Shown: positions 55,075 to 64,000 of the stretch, one piece after another
Numbering within the stretch: the first letter of the stretch is position 1
How the letters are laid out: every line of letters begins with the position of its first letter
Origin: Pseudomonas sp. W4I3
GTDB taxonomy: Bacteria > Pseudomonadota > Gammaproteobacteria > Pseudomonadales > Pseudomonadaceae
Direction: 5' to 3'
Length of the DNA: 64,000 bases
Assembly (NCBI RefSeq): GCF_030816195.1
Contig: NZ_JAUSXS010000001.1
Location: forward strand, 1,883,501-1,947,500
Position numbers and translations under genes: made by a program
Notes under the pieces: model-generated
The model's database searches: none
The model's input: only the letters and a program-made list of their open reading frames with translations
What the model was told of the DNA's origin: nothing

Positions 55075-55785
55075 CTAGAACTTCTCTTTGCCGGACAGAT
55101 AACGCCATTGGCCCACCGGCACCTTGCCAATGGAGACGCCGCCGATGCGGATGCGACGGATGGCGATGACTTTCAGGCCAACGGCTTCGCAGAAGAGCGC
55201 GATCACCCCCGGCTGCGGGTTTTTCAGCGCAAAACGCAGGCGGTTTTCGTTCTGCCAGCTGGCTTTCACGGCTGGCAGCTCCTTGCCTTTGTAGGTCAGG
55301 CCGTGGTTCAGGCGGTTGAGGCCGTGGGCCACCATGTCGCCTTCGACTTCAACCACGTATTCCTGCTCGATCTTGGCGGCATCGGCGGTCAACTTGCGCA
55401 GGATTTTCCAGTCCTGGGTGAACACCAGCAGGCCGCTGGCCTTGGCTTGCAGGTCGGCGCTGGCGGTCAGGCGCAGGAAGTGGCCCTTGAGCGGGCGCTT
55501 GCTGAAGCGGTGTTCTTCCGACAGGGTCTCGGCGCTGATCGACGCCATGGCGGTCTCGGCATCCATGCCAGCCGGGGCGTGCAGCAGGATGGTCACCGGT
55601 TCCGGCGGGGTGGCTTTGGCGTCGGGGTCGAGCTCGACCTTCTGGGTCGTCACCTTGAACTGCGGTTCGTCGATCACTTCACCGTCCACCGAGACCCAGC
55701 CGCCTTCGATAAACAGCTCAGCCTCCCGACGGGAGCAACCGACCAGCTCGATGAGGCGTTTGGAGAGGCGTATGGGGTCAGTCAT
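55075..55785 (-). CDS. RsuA/RluF-like RNA pseudouridine synthase, divergent active site
   Basis: This is a 236-residue protein with an N-terminal S4 RNA-binding domain (RLSKRLIELVGCSRREAELF) and an RsuA-type fold (EQEYVVEVEG near residue 140, RIRIGGVSIGKVPVGQWRYL at the end). The usual active-site block G-R-L-D-x-D-S/T-x-G-L is replaced by S-A-D-L-Q-A-K-A-S-G-L near residue 110. In direct alignment this puts Gln where the catalytic Asp belongs. The normally conserved R-Q-I-R-R-M segment is also missing. It may use the shifted Asp or have lost activity. Confidence 0.75.
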   Translation of the reverse strand: MTDPIRLSKRLIELVGCSRREAELFIEGGWVSVDGEVIDEPQFKVTTQKVELDPDAKATPPEPVTILLHAPAGMDAETAMASISAETLSEEHRFSKRPLKGHFLRLTASADLQAKASGLLVFTQDWKILRKLTADAAKIEQEYVVEVEGDMVAHGLNRLNHGLTYKGKELPAVKASWQNENRLRFALKNPQPGVIALFCEAVGLKVIAIRRIRIGGVSIGKVPVGQWRYLSGKEKF

Positions 55786-55887
55786 GACAAGGGCCGTAAC
55801 AAAATGGGGCAGCTATTGTACCTGTGTAAGGCCGGTTAATCCCGGCCCCATTTCAGTGCTGGCGCTTTTTGTGGAAGCTGCATTGCG

Positions 55888-56355
55888 TCAGCCACTGTGC
55901 GCCTGCTGCTGGCGCAGACGCATGTGGAGCAGCGGGTAGGGCTGGCCCAGGCCATCATGTTCCGTGCGTCCGATCACCTCGAAGCCCAGCTTGAGGTAAA
56001 AGCCCAGTGCCTGCGGGTTCTGCTCGTTGACTTCAAGCTCATCGGCATTCAGATGCTCGATCGCATAGTGCAGCAATTGCCGTCCAAGCCCCTGGCCTCG
56101 GTAGTGCGGGTCGATGAACAGCATTTCGACCTTGCCTGCGGCCACACCGGCAAACCCGGTGATGCGTTGGTTCGTGTCCCTGGTGCAGATCAGCATGACC
56201 TTGTCCAGGTAATGCGTCAGCACCAGGTTCCTCAGCAGCTCTATGTAGCTGTCCGGCAAGAAATCGTGGGTGGCCCGGACAGAGGACTCCCAGATGTCCG
56301 TCAATCGTTGATAATCACTGGTTTTTGGTGTGTGGATAACCGAATGCCGACGCAT
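55888..56355 (-). CDS. GNAT-family N-acetyltransferase
   Basis: This 155-residue acetyltransferase has the acetyl-CoA motif DPHYRGQGLGRQLLHYA near residue 86 and a C-terminal GFYLKLGFEVIGR motif near residue 120. It resembles putative acetyltransferases of the YiaC/YafP type; the substrate is unknown. The start at 56355 (MRRHSVIH) was chosen over an upstream TTG. Confidence 0.85.
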   Translation of the reverse strand: MRRHSVIHTPKTSDYQRLTDIWESSVRATHDFLPDSYIELLRNLVLTHYLDKVMLICTRDTNQRITGFAGVAAGKVEMLFIDPHYRGQGLGRQLLHYAIEHLNADELEVNEQNPQALGFYLKLGFEVIGRTEHDGLGQPYPLLHMRLRQQQAHSG

Positions 56356-56405
56356 GCTCGCTGCCCCTGCCGATGAATGGCGATTTGGCAAACGATAGAC
56401 GTAAA

Positions 56406-56440
56406 AAAGCCCCGCATCTTGATCAGGTGCAGGGCTTTTT
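56406..56440 (-). terminator. Intrinsic terminator after rimO
   Basis: AAGCCCCGCATCTTGATC pairs with the following AGGTGCAGGGCTT, with a T run on the minus strand. Confidence 0.8.
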
Positions 56441-56453
56441 ACGTTATCGGCAA

Positions 56454-57794
56454 TCAGTCTCGCTTTTCAGCCCACAAGTCGTACTCGTCGGCATCGGTGA
56501 CGGTGCACCACACCTTGTCGCCCGGCTTCAAACCACTGGCATCGTCGATAAACACGTTACCGTCGATTTCCGGCGCATCGAAGAAGCAACGGCCAACGGC
56601 GCCTTGTTCGTCGACTTCGTCGATCAGCACTTCGATTTCCTTGCCGATGCGCAGTTGCAGGCGTGCCGAGCTGATCGCCTGCTGGTGCGCCATGAAACGC
56701 TCCCAACGGTCCTGCTTGACGTCATCCGGCACCACGGCCAGGTCCAGCAGGTTGGCCGGAGCACCTTCCACCGGCGAGTACTGGAAGCAGCCGACGCGGT
56801 CCAACTGGGCCTCGGTCAGCCAGTCCAGCAGGTACTGGAAGTCTTCTTCGGTTTCGCCGGGGAAGCCGACGATGAAGGTCGAGCGGATAATCAGTTCCGG
56901 GCAGATTTCGCGCCAGTTCTTGATGCGCGCCAGGGTCTTGTCTTCGAAGGCCGGACGTTTCATGGCCTTGAGCACTTTAGGGCTGGCGTGCTGGAACGGG
57001 ATGTCCAGGTACGGCAGGATTTTACCGGCGGCCATCAGCGGGATCAGCTCGTCCACGTGCGGGTACGGGTAGACGTAGTGCAGGCGCACCCACACGCCCA
57101 GGCTGCTGAGGGCTTCGCAGAGTTCGGTCATGCGGGTTTTCACCGGCGCGCCATTCCAGAAGCCAGTGCGATATTTCACGTCGACGCCATAGGCGCTGGT
57201 GTCCTGGGAAATCACCAGCAGCTCTTTCACGCCGGATTTGACCAGGCGCTGGGCTTCGTCCAGCACGTCGCCGACCGGGCGACTGACCAGCTTGCCGCGC
57301 ATCGACGGAATGATGCAGAAGCTGCAGCTGTGGTTGCAGCCTTCGGAAATCTTCAGGTAGGCGTAGTGGCGCGGCGTCAGCTTGATGCCCTGCGGCGGCA
57401 CCAGGTCGATCAGCGGGTTGTGGTCCTGACGTGGCGGCACCACTTCGTGCACGGCATTGACCACTTGCTCGTACTGCTGCGGGCCGGTCACGGCGAGTAC
57501 GCTTGGGTGAACCTTGCGGATATTGCCTTCTTCCACGCCCATGCAGCCGGTCACGATGACCTTGCCGTTTTCCTTGATGGCTTCGCCGATCACTTCCAGG
57601 GACTCAGCCTTGGCCGAGTCGATGAAACCACAGGTGTTGACCACCACCACGTCAGCGTCCTGGTAGGTGGACACGACGTCATACCCTTCCATGCGCAGTT
57701 GCGTGAGAATGCGCTCGGAGTCGACCAGAGCCTTCGGGCAACCCAGGGAAACAAAGCCAACCTTGGGGTTGGCTTTTGCGATGGTGGTGGACAT
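56454..57794 (-). CDS. rimO: Ribosomal protein S12 methylthiotransferase RimO
   Basis: This 446-residue radical SAM enzyme methylthiolates Asp88 of ribosomal protein S12. The N-terminal UPF0004 domain contributes three cluster cysteines (SLGCPKA, NTCGFID, GCMG). The radical SAM motif CNHSCSFC is near residue 155, and a C-terminal TRAM domain follows residue 375. GAGG precedes the ATG. Confidence 0.96.
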   Translation of the reverse strand: MSTTIAKANPKVGFVSLGCPKALVDSERILTQLRMEGYDVVSTYQDADVVVVNTCGFIDSAKAESLEVIGEAIKENGKVIVTGCMGVEEGNIRKVHPSVLAVTGPQQYEQVVNAVHEVVPPRQDHNPLIDLVPPQGIKLTPRHYAYLKISEGCNHSCSFCIIPSMRGKLVSRPVGDVLDEAQRLVKSGVKELLVISQDTSAYGVDVKYRTGFWNGAPVKTRMTELCEALSSLGVWVRLHYVYPYPHVDELIPLMAAGKILPYLDIPFQHASPKVLKAMKRPAFEDKTLARIKNWREICPELIIRSTFIVGFPGETEEDFQYLLDWLTEAQLDRVGCFQYSPVEGAPANLLDLAVVPDDVKQDRWERFMAHQQAISSARLQLRIGKEIEVLIDEVDEQGAVGRCFFDAPEIDGNVFIDDASGLKPGDKVWCTVTDADEYDLWAEKRD

Positions 57795-58081
57795 GTCTAA
57801 CCTCGGTATCGAATGACGCCGCCACCGTGAAGGGCAGGCAGCGGACGGGCGCTCGGTGCGCCTCTGATCAAAAAGTGCGCAATTCTAGCGGCGGGCAACG
57901 CGCTTGACCAGCTTTATGCAGGGAAATGCGACGAGTGCTGCGCTATGCTTCGCGCCGTTGCGCGCAGGTAAAATCCTAACGTCAACAAAACGTCTGTTAC
58001 GAGAAGTAAAACAGCGCATGCTAGGGTCAGTTTGAGCACGTTGTTTATAAGAGACCTCAGGTCAAAGGGCAGGAGTGGTTG

Positions 58082-59983
58082 ATGGGTCAGGCAAGCAGTC
58101 AGGCAGCGGGTGCCGAGCATTCGAACGCTAAACCGATTGGCATGCTGGTAGCAGCTGTCGGGGTGGTATATGGCGATATCGGGACCAGCCCGCTCTACAC
58201 CCTTAAAGAGGTGTTCAACGGCGGTTATGGGGTGCAGGTCAACCATGACGGCGTATTGGGGATCCTGGCGCTGATCTTCTGGTCGCTGATCTGGGTCGTA
58301 TCGATCAAATACATGCTGTTCGTGCTGCGCGCCGATAACCAGGGCGAGGGCGGCATCATGGCGTTGACCGCCCTGGCACGCCGCGCGGCAGGCACGCGCA
58401 GGAAATTGCGCAGCTTTCTGGTGGTGTGCGGCCTGTGCGGCGCGGCGCTGTTTTACGGCGACAGCATGATCACTCCGGCGATCTCCGTGTTGTCGGCAAT
58501 CGAAGGCCTGGAGCTGGCATTCGACGGCCTGGAAAAATGGGTCGTGCCCATGGCGCTGGTGGTGCTGGTGGCGCTGTTCCTGATCCAGAAACACGGCACC
58601 GACCGTATCGGCAAGCTGTTCGGGCCGGTGATGGTCACCTGGTTCCTGGTGCTGGGGGGCCTGGGCGTGTATGGCATCACCTTGCACCCCGAAGTGCTCA
58701 GCGCGTTGAACCCGATGTGGGCGGTGCGCTTCTTCGAGGCTCACCCTGGCATCGGCGTGGCCATCCTTGGCGCGGTGGTGCTGGCACTGACCGGTGCCGA
58801 AGCGCTGTACGCCGACATGGGCCACTTCGGCCGCAAACCCATCGCCCGCGCCTGGTTCATCCTGGTGTTGCCGGCGCTGGTGCTCAACTATTTCGGTCAG
58901 GGCGCCATGCTGCTGGGCGATCCGGAAGCGGCTCGCAACCCGTTCTACCTGCTGGCGCCGAGCTGGGCGCTGATCCCGCTGGTGGTGCTGTCGACCCTGG
59001 CCACGGTGATCGCCTCCCAGGCGGTGATTTCCGGTGCGTTCTCGTTGACGCGCCAGGCGATCCAGCTGGGTTATATCCCACGTATGCACATCCAGCACAC
59101 CTCCAGCGCCGAACAGGGCCAGATCTACATTGGCGCGGTGAACTGGTCGCTGATGGTCGGCGTGATTCTGCTGGTGCTGGGCTTCGAATCCTCCGGTGCG
59201 CTGGCCTCAGCCTATGGCGTGGCGGTGACCGGCACCATGCTGATGACCACCATCCTGGTGTCCGCGGTGATGCTGCTGCTATGGAAGTGGCCACCGATAC
59301 TGGCGGTGCCGGTGTTGCTCTGCTGCCTGTTGGTGGACGGGCTGTACTTTGCCGCCAACGTGCCGAAGATCATCCAGGGCGGCGCCTTCCCGGTATTAGC
59401 GGGGATCGTGCTGTTCGTGCTGATGACCACCTGGAAGCGCGGCAAGCAACTGCTTGTCGAGCGCCTCGACGAAGGCGGCCTGCCGCTGCCGATATTCATC
59501 AGCAGTATCCGCGTGCAGCCGCCCCACCGCGTGCAGGGCACGGCGGTGTTCCTCACCGCGCGGCCCGACGCCGTGCCCCATGCGCTGTTGCACAACCTGC
59601 TGCACAACCAGGTGCTGCACGAGCAAGTGGTGCTGCTGACGGTGGTTTACGAAGACATCCCGCGTGTGCCCGCGACGCGGCGTTTTGAAGTGGATGCCCA
59701 TGGTGAAGGTTTCTTCCGCGTGATCCTGCACTTCGGCTTTACCGATGAGCCGGATGTGCCCGAGGCGCTGAAGCTGTGCCACCTGGATGAACTGGATTTC
59801 AGCCCGATGCGCACCACCTACTTCCTCAGCCGTGAAACCGTGATCGCTTCGCGCATCAAAGGCATGGCCCGTTGGCGCGAAGCGTTGTTCGCCTTCATGT
59901 TGAAAAATGCCAACGGCAACCTGCGCTTCTTCAAACTCCCGGTCAACCGGGTGATCGAGCTGGGCACCCAGGTCGAAATGTAA
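58082..59983 (+). CDS. kup: Low-affinity potassium transporter Kup
   Basis: This 633-residue KUP/HAK-family K+/H+ symporter has about twelve transmembrane segments. The family start [19 protein letters not shown] lies at residues 27-45, and the hydrophilic C-terminal domain starts after about residue 470. AGGAG lies before the ATG at 58082. It is monocistronic, with 287 bases of non-coding sequence upstream in which I see no named site. Confidence 0.95.
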   Translation: MGQASSQAAGAEHSNAKPIGMLVAAVGVVYGDIGTSPLYTLKEVFNGGYGVQVNHDGVLGILALIFWSLIWVVSIKYMLFVLRADNQGEGGIMALTALARRAAGTRRKLRSFLVVCGLCGAALFYGDSMITPAISVLSAIEGLELAFDGLEKWVVPMALVVLVALFLIQKHGTDRIGKLFGPVMVTWFLVLGGLGVYGITLHPEVLSALNPMWAVRFFEAHPGIGVAILGAVVLALTGAEALYADMGHFGRKPIARAWFILVLPALVLNYFGQGAMLLGDPEAARNPFYLLAPSWALIPLVVLSTLATVIASQAVISGAFSLTRQAIQLGYIPRMHIQHTSSAEQGQIYIGAVNWSLMVGVILLVLGFESSGALASAYGVAVTGTMLMTTILVSAVMLLLWKWPPILAVPVLLCCLLVDGLYFAANVPKIIQGGAFPVLAGIVLFVLMTTWKRGKQLLVERLDEGGLPLPIFISSIRVQPPHRVQGTAVFLTARPDAVPHALLHNLLHNQVLHEQVVLLTVVYEDIPRVPATRRFEVDAHGEGFFRVILHFGFTDEPDVPEALKLCHLDELDFSPMRTTYFLSRETVIASRIKGMARWREALFAFMLKNANGNLRFFKLPVNRVIELGTQVEM

Positions 59984-60119
59984 CGCGCTGCACTGCGGGA
60001 GCCGGCAATCGGCTCCCGGTTTACTTCTGAACCCTGTGCAATCGGTTGTTGTCGACTAGGCTCTAAGCACCATGCAAGAGAGCCTTGGAGCTTGCCCACA
60101 GAACCCGAAGAGGTGCGCC

Positions 60120-61226
60120 ATGAGTCAGCTGCTGGAACCCTATACCCTACGTCAACTCACCCTGCTCAACCGCATCGCGGTGTCTCCGATGTGCCAATAC
60201 TCAAGCGATGACGGCCTGGCCAACGACTGGCATCTGGTGCATCTGGGCAGCCGCGCCGTCGGTGGTGCCGGGCTGATTTTCACCGAAGCCACCGCCGTGA
60301 CCGCCGATGGCCGCATCACTGCCCAGGACCTCGGGTTGTGGAAAGACGAACAGATCGAACCGTTGCAACGCATTACCCGCTTCATTGCGGCGCAAGGCGC
60401 GGTGGCCGGTATCCAGTTGGCGCACGCCGGGCGCAAGGCCAGTACTTATCGGCCGTGGCTCGGCAAGCATGGCAGCGTCAAGCCACAAGACGGCGGCTGG
60501 GTGCCGGTAGGCCCATCGCCCATCGCATTCGACCCGCAGCACACCCAACCCCTACCGTTGGACGAAGGGCAGATCCAGCAAGTGATCGCCGATTTTGTCG
60601 CCGCCGCCAAGCGTGCATTGACGGCCGGCTTCGAAGTGGTGGAGATCCATGCCGCCCACGGCTACCTGCTGCATCAGTTCCTGTCGCCCATCAGCAACCA
60701 GCGTCAGGACCAGTACGGCGGCTCGTTCGAAAACCGCATCCGCCTGGTGCTGGAGGTGACCCGCGCGGTACGCGAAGTCTGGCCTCAGGACCTGCCGCTG
60801 TTTGTGCGCGTATCAGCCACCGACTGGGTGGAAGATGGCTGGAACCCGGATGAAACCGTCGAACTGGCGCGCCGCCTGAAAGACCTCGGCGTGGACCTGA
60901 TTGACGTGTCCTCCGGGGGCACCGCCGCCAACGCCGAAATCCCCACCGGCCCCGGCTACCAGACGCGCTTTGCCGAGCGTGTGCGCAAAGAGTCGGGTAT
61001 CGCCACCGGCACGGTTGGCATGATCACCGAACCGGCCCAGGCCGAACACATCCTGCGCACCTGTCAGGCCGACATCATCTTCCTCGCCCGCGAGCTGTTG
61101 CGCGACCCGTACTGGCCGCTGCATGCCGACGATGACCTGGGCGGACGCAAGGCGACCTGGCCGGCGCAATATCAGCGGGCAACGCACCGCGACCAGCCAA
61201 TTCATGAGTCGGATCTCAGGGATTGA
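60120..61226 (+). CDS. Old Yellow Enzyme-family NADH:flavin oxidoreductase (YqjM/XenA class)
   Basis: This 368-residue FMN-dependent ene-reductase reduces activated double bonds of enals, enones or nitro compounds. The class features are SPMCQYSSDDG near residue 22, the catalytic pair in EIHAAHGYLLHQF near residue 178 and YGGSFENRIR near residue 200. The Cys in PMCQYS is the redox-tuning residue of the thermophilic-like/YqjM class. The start at 60120 is preceded by AGAGG. Its physiological substrate is unknown. Confidence 0.9.
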   Translation: MSQLLEPYTLRQLTLLNRIAVSPMCQYSSDDGLANDWHLVHLGSRAVGGAGLIFTEATAVTADGRITAQDLGLWKDEQIEPLQRITRFIAAQGAVAGIQLAHAGRKASTYRPWLGKHGSVKPQDGGWVPVGPSPIAFDPQHTQPLPLDEGQIQQVIADFVAAAKRALTAGFEVVEIHAAHGYLLHQFLSPISNQRQDQYGGSFENRIRLVLEVTRAVREVWPQDLPLFVRVSATDWVEDGWNPDETVELARRLKDLGVDLIDVSSGGTAANAEIPTGPGYQTRFAERVRKESGIATGTVGMITEPAQAEHILRTCQADIIFLARELLRDPYWPLHADDDLGGRKATWPAQYQRATHRDQPIHESDLRD

Positions 61227-61527
61227 CCCCACGCTTTTTCGTACAGAGCCCACTTTGATCCGGTGGGTTTTTTTTGCTCGTGTAGATGAAGAAGGCTGAT
61301 TTAAGCCGCGAATGCGTGGGAATCGACTGTAGGTATTTATTACCAAAGTAATTATTTAAGTGAATACTCTAAAAAAATCCCACACGTAACCAGATTGTTT
61401 CTACGCTTTAAGGTAAGCCTGACTTCCAGCCCAGGAAGTCAGTCGGTTCGCCCATGGAGCAGTGCGCTTCACGGCAGGCGGGTATGGGCAGCAGGAGTAT
61501 TGGGATCGATATCAGGAGAAGCAGTCC
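61227..61527. other. Non-coding interval with terminator (61247-61275) and a perfect hairpin (61419-61442)
   Basis: GCCCAC...GTGGGT followed by eight Ts ends the upstream oxidoreductase gene. Then comes an AT-rich stretch (61310-61400), and CTGACTTCC/GGAAGTCAG forms a perfect nine-base-pair stem around six bases without a T run. The latter could be an operator or RNA structure for the small downstream gene. Confidence 0.6.
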
Positions 61528-61713
61528 ATGGCCAAGTCCTATGGTGTAGCGGGTGTGGTGGTATCTTTTCTGACCCGCAGGATGTCCTTGCGTGGCCGCA
61601 GGTTGAGTTCGGATGAGGTGGAATTGCTGGCGCATTATCGCGCCCTGACCGAGAACGACCAGGTAGCGATGCGCTATCTGATCGGGGCGATGAAAACCGT
61701 GTCGCGGTTCTGA
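61528..61713 (+). CDS. Hypothetical 61-residue basic protein
   Basis: The ATG at 61528 has AGGAG eight to twelve bases upstream, supporting this start over an open frame to 61462. The product has a short hydrophobic-basic N-terminus and a helical C-terminal half (ELLAHYRALTENDQVAMRYL). That half is like the C-terminal dimerisation helix of some small XRE-type regulators, but no DNA-binding motif is present. No function can be assigned. Confidence 0.6.
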   Translation: MAKSYGVAGVVVSFLTRRMSLRGRRLSSDEVELLAHYRALTENDQVAMRYLIGAMKTVSRF

Positions 61714-61761
61714 ATGACGAAGCGGGCTCACCACGATGCCCGTCAGTCAAGGGAACACCGT

Positions 61762-61797
61762 ATCTGTGGCGAGGGAGCAAGCTCCCTCGCCACAGAT
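61762..61797. repeat. Long perfect palindrome, REP-like
   Basis: ATCTGTGGCGAGGGAG is exactly mirrored by CTCCCTCGCCACAGAT around CAAG. It lies between the convergent hypothetical gene and opgD. The GAGGGAGCAAGCTCCCTC core is a further extragenic REP class and may terminate transcription despite lacking a T run. Confidence 0.8.
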
Positions 61798-61838
61798 GAT
61801 TGCTCGCTTTTGCTGCTTCTTAACTGACTGGCAGGATG

Positions 61839-63464
61839 TCAGGTGTACTTGCGCTTGTCCGGCGCGGGCGGGAAGTACTGATACAGCCAGGTTTCACTCA
61901 AGGTGCGGTCCTGGGTACGGATAAACAGGCGCAGCTCCACCGGCTCGACGCTGTCGCTGGTGGGGTACCAGTCGAACAGAATGCGATAGCCCTTGATGTT
62001 ATCGAGCACCAGCACGCTGAAATCCTTGACCTCGCCGTGGGAGCAGGTGACCACCGGCTCGATGCCCGTGCCGGCTGGCAAACGGTCCAGGCCGCCGCCC
62101 TTGAAGTCCACGGCAAAGCGGCGTGCCCAAACCTCTGGGTAATGCTCGCCCGGGGCCCAACCTTCGGTGAATCCGCCCATCCCTGAACGGGTCGCGTCGA
62201 CTTGGGCCAGCGGTGTGCTCACCGGCGGCAGGGCGCTCCAGTAGAGCTTATAGCCGTAGTTGAGCGAATCACCGGCCGCCACGGGTTTTTTCGGGGTCCA
62301 GAAGGCCACGATGTTATCCAGGGTTTCGCCGGTGGTCGGGATTTCCAGCAAGTCGATCGAGCCTTCGCCCCAGGCGGTGGTGGGTTCTACCCACAGGCTT
62401 GGGCGCTTGCTGTACCAGTCCACGGTGTCCTGGTAGCTGGCGAACTCATGGTCGGTCTGCACCAGGCCAAACCCCTTGGGGTTGGTGTCGGCGAAGGCGT
62501 TGAATTGCAGTTTGGCCGGGTTATTCAGTGGACGGCAGATCCACTCGCCATTGCCGCGCCACATGGCCAGGCGGTCCGAGTCATGGATTTGTGGGTGGAT
62601 GGTGTCGCACATGCGGCGTTCGTGGGTACCGCAACTGAACATGCTGGTCATTGGCGCGATACCCAGTTGTTCGATGGCGGTGCGCGCGTTGATATGCGCG
62701 TCGATGGCCATCACCACTTGATTGGCCTGACAGTCGATGTCGAAGCGGTAGGCGCCGGTTGCGCTGGGCGAGTCGAGCAGGGCGTAGACCACGAAGTGGG
62801 TGGCGTCCTTGTCTGGGGTTTCGAACCAGAACTGCGTGAAGTCAGGAAACTCTTCACGTTTTTTCGCGTAGGTATCAATCGCCAAGCCGCGCGCCGACAG
62901 GCCGTACTGGCCGGTGGAATCCACGGCACGGAAGTAACTGGCACCCAGAAACGACAACACGTCATGACGGTCCAGTTCGGGCGCCTTGAACAGTTTGAAT
63001 CCGGAAAAACCCAGATCGCCGGTCAGCTGTTGGGTGTCGACCGTGGTTTTTTCATAGTTGAACAGCGAAGGGCGGAAATGCACCTCGCGGGCCTCGCGGG
63101 TCTTGGGGTCGACGCTGTGCATGCGCACCGGCGTCTTGAAACCCATGCCGACGTGGAAGAACTGAACGTCCAGTTGGCCCTTCAGCTCCTTCCACAGCGA
63201 GTGGTTGCCGTCGTAGCCAATGGCGTTGAAATTTTGCGGCGTCATGGTCGCCAAGGTCGGCGGCAGCACCTGTTTGGTGTCTTTGTACGCGGTGCCGGCG
63301 AGCTGCTTGGCCTGGGCTTTGAGCGCTTCGAAATCGAATGCCACCGCCTTGCCATCGGCGGCACGGTTCCCGGCCCAGGCCTGCGCGGCCAGCAGGCCAC
63401 TGGCCGACAAACCGGTGTAAGCCGCAATGGCCATGGATGCTTTGAGCAAATTCCTGCGATGCAT
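61839..63464 (-). CDS. opgD: Periplasmic glucan biosynthesis protein OpgD
   Basis: This 541-residue periplasmic protein of the OpgG/OpgD (MdoG) family acts on osmoregulated beta-glucans. The N-terminus [18 protein letters not shown] is a twin-arginine signal, as in E. coli OpgD and unlike OpgG. Family blocks such as [20 protein letters not shown] near residue 173 are present. No opgG or opgH gene adjoins it. Confidence 0.93.
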   Translation of the reverse strand: MHRRNLLKASMAIAAYTGLSASGLLAAQAWAGNRAADGKAVAFDFEALKAQAKQLAGTAYKDTKQVLPPTLATMTPQNFNAIGYDGNHSLWKELKGQLDVQFFHVGMGFKTPVRMHSVDPKTREAREVHFRPSLFNYEKTTVDTQQLTGDLGFSGFKLFKAPELDRHDVLSFLGASYFRAVDSTGQYGLSARGLAIDTYAKKREEFPDFTQFWFETPDKDATHFVVYALLDSPSATGAYRFDIDCQANQVVMAIDAHINARTAIEQLGIAPMTSMFSCGTHERRMCDTIHPQIHDSDRLAMWRGNGEWICRPLNNPAKLQFNAFADTNPKGFGLVQTDHEFASYQDTVDWYSKRPSLWVEPTTAWGEGSIDLLEIPTTGETLDNIVAFWTPKKPVAAGDSLNYGYKLYWSALPPVSTPLAQVDATRSGMGGFTEGWAPGEHYPEVWARRFAVDFKGGGLDRLPAGTGIEPVVTCSHGEVKDFSVLVLDNIKGYRILFDWYPTSDSVEPVELRLFIRTQDRTLSETWLYQYFPPAPDKRKYT

Positions 63465-63766
63465 AGAGACAACCTGTCGTGAGCAAATCCCGCGCCGTTC
63501 CTGGCACGTAATGGATCAGAAATAACGGTTCGGACATGCCTTCGGCCAAACGCAACGGACAATAAACAGACGCCGGATAGCTTAAGCGGTTCGATGATGA
63601 AGGAAAAATCATTGATGGCGGGATGATGGCGTCGCAGTGCAACAAGACATTTCAGATGCAGGGTAGGACGTTACATCTGGAAGCACTCTAGATAGGGGCT
63701 TTTTGGCACTTAGTTTTACGCTGGGGGCCTATTGGTCCTACGAACCCAAGTGTCTGGAGGTTGTGA
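63465..63766. other. Divergent promoter region, no gene seen
   Basis: The 302 bases between opgD and the DUF533-like gene contain no supported gene or named site. GGAGG at 63756-63760 is the ribosome binding site of the downstream gene. Confidence 0.5.
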
Positions 63767-64000
63767 ATGAACACCCGTGGATTGCTCGATCAGTTGCTCA
63801 AATCTGGTCAGGACATGTTGCAGAACAAGGCTGGCGGCCAACGCCCATCAACCGACAAAGGTGCGCTCGGCGGGCTGCTTGGCAGCGGTGGGCTTGGTAG
63901 TTTGCTCGGTGGCGCGGGCGGTGGTGCGCTGGCGGCGGGCGCCATGGGTTTGCTGCTGGGCAATAAAAAAGCGCGAAAATTCGGCGGTAAGGCCCTGACC
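63767..64000 (+). CDS. DUF533/TerB-like protein, N-terminal part (truncated by window end)
   Basis: The first 78 codons are visible. The start MNTRGLLDQLLKSGQDMLQN and the following glycine-rich stretch (GGLLGSGGLGSLLGGAGGG) ending in GLLLGNKKARKFGGKA are typical of DUF533 proteins annotated as tellurite resistance TerB family. GGAGG precedes the ATG. The C-terminal domain lies outside the window, so the assignment rests on the N-terminus. Confidence 0.7.
   Translation, partial: MNTRGLLDQLLKSGQDMLQNKAGGQRPSTDKGALGGLLGSGGLGSLLGGAGGGALAAGAMGLLLGNKKARKFGGKALT

Overview
The window is chromosomal DNA of a Pseudomonas, most likely of the P. fluorescens group. The basis is gene content and order (gltI/aatJ-gltJKL, glpFKRD, argF, bfr-bfd-prx, rnt-pyrC-motY-argG, nth, metG-apbC, rsmZ-fdxA-mutS, cinA-recA-recX, erdR-dgkA, finR/fpr), the high GC content, Pseudomonas-type REP hairpins, and a contractile tailocin between mutS and cinA, a site where fluorescent pseudomonads are known to carry tail-derived bacteriocins. 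No tRNA, rRNA, CRISPR array, IS element or integrase was seen.

Region 1 (1-11,300) is transport and catabolism. A sigma-54-type acidic amino acid ABC operon (gltIJKL) has AauR-like palindromes upstream. The glycerol regulon glpF-glpK-glpR-glpD follows, with candidate GlpR operators before glpF and glpD. Then come a Cys-tRNA(Pro) deacylase, an orphan ABC ATPase overlapping argF, and a candidate ArgR half-site upstream. Region 2 (11,300-30,240) is housekeeping and redox: a molybdopterin oxidoreductase, a CGFS glutaredoxin, a bacterioferritin with two ferroxidase ligands replaced, Bfd under a Fur-like box, a peroxiredoxin, rnt-pyrC, motY, argG, an AT-rich gap and a NarL-type regulator, nth, a membrane-anchor-less orphan RsxB/RnfB, metG, apbC, the GacA-controlled small RNA gene rsmZ, fdxA and mutS.

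Region 3 (30,416-45,484) is the accessory island. At its mutS edge lies a divergent two-gene unit: a Panacea/SocA-like (DUF4065) protein followed by an overlapping small two-helix membrane protein, a candidate toxin-antitoxin pair. Next are an S24/LexA-type repressor with a LexA-like box and shared operator words, a GGA-hairpin-rich leader RNA ending in an intrinsic terminator, and then holin, baseplate (V, gp25-like, J, I), tail fibre module, sheath, tube, E/E' chaperone with a canonical -1 slippery site, tape measure, U, X, D, endolysin and nested Rz/Rz1. There is no capsid, portal, terminase or integrase, so this is an R-type tailocin rather than a prophage. The baseplate J gene carries a +1 frame disruption in the sequence as given. 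The fibre module is AT-richer than its neighbours.

Region 4 (45,500-64,000) returns to core genes: cinA, recA (with LexA box), recX, a LOG-family protein, a PA3611-like secreted protein, a DTW protein, erdR, dgkA, the divergent finR/fpr pair, trmO, a DUF1456 protein, a divergent RsuA/RluF-like protein, a GNAT acetyltransferase, rimO, kup, an Old Yellow Enzyme homologue, a 61-residue orphan, opgD and the start of a DUF533-like gene.

All assignments come from reading the sequence and recalled family knowledge. No database search was run. Regulatory sites are pattern matches.
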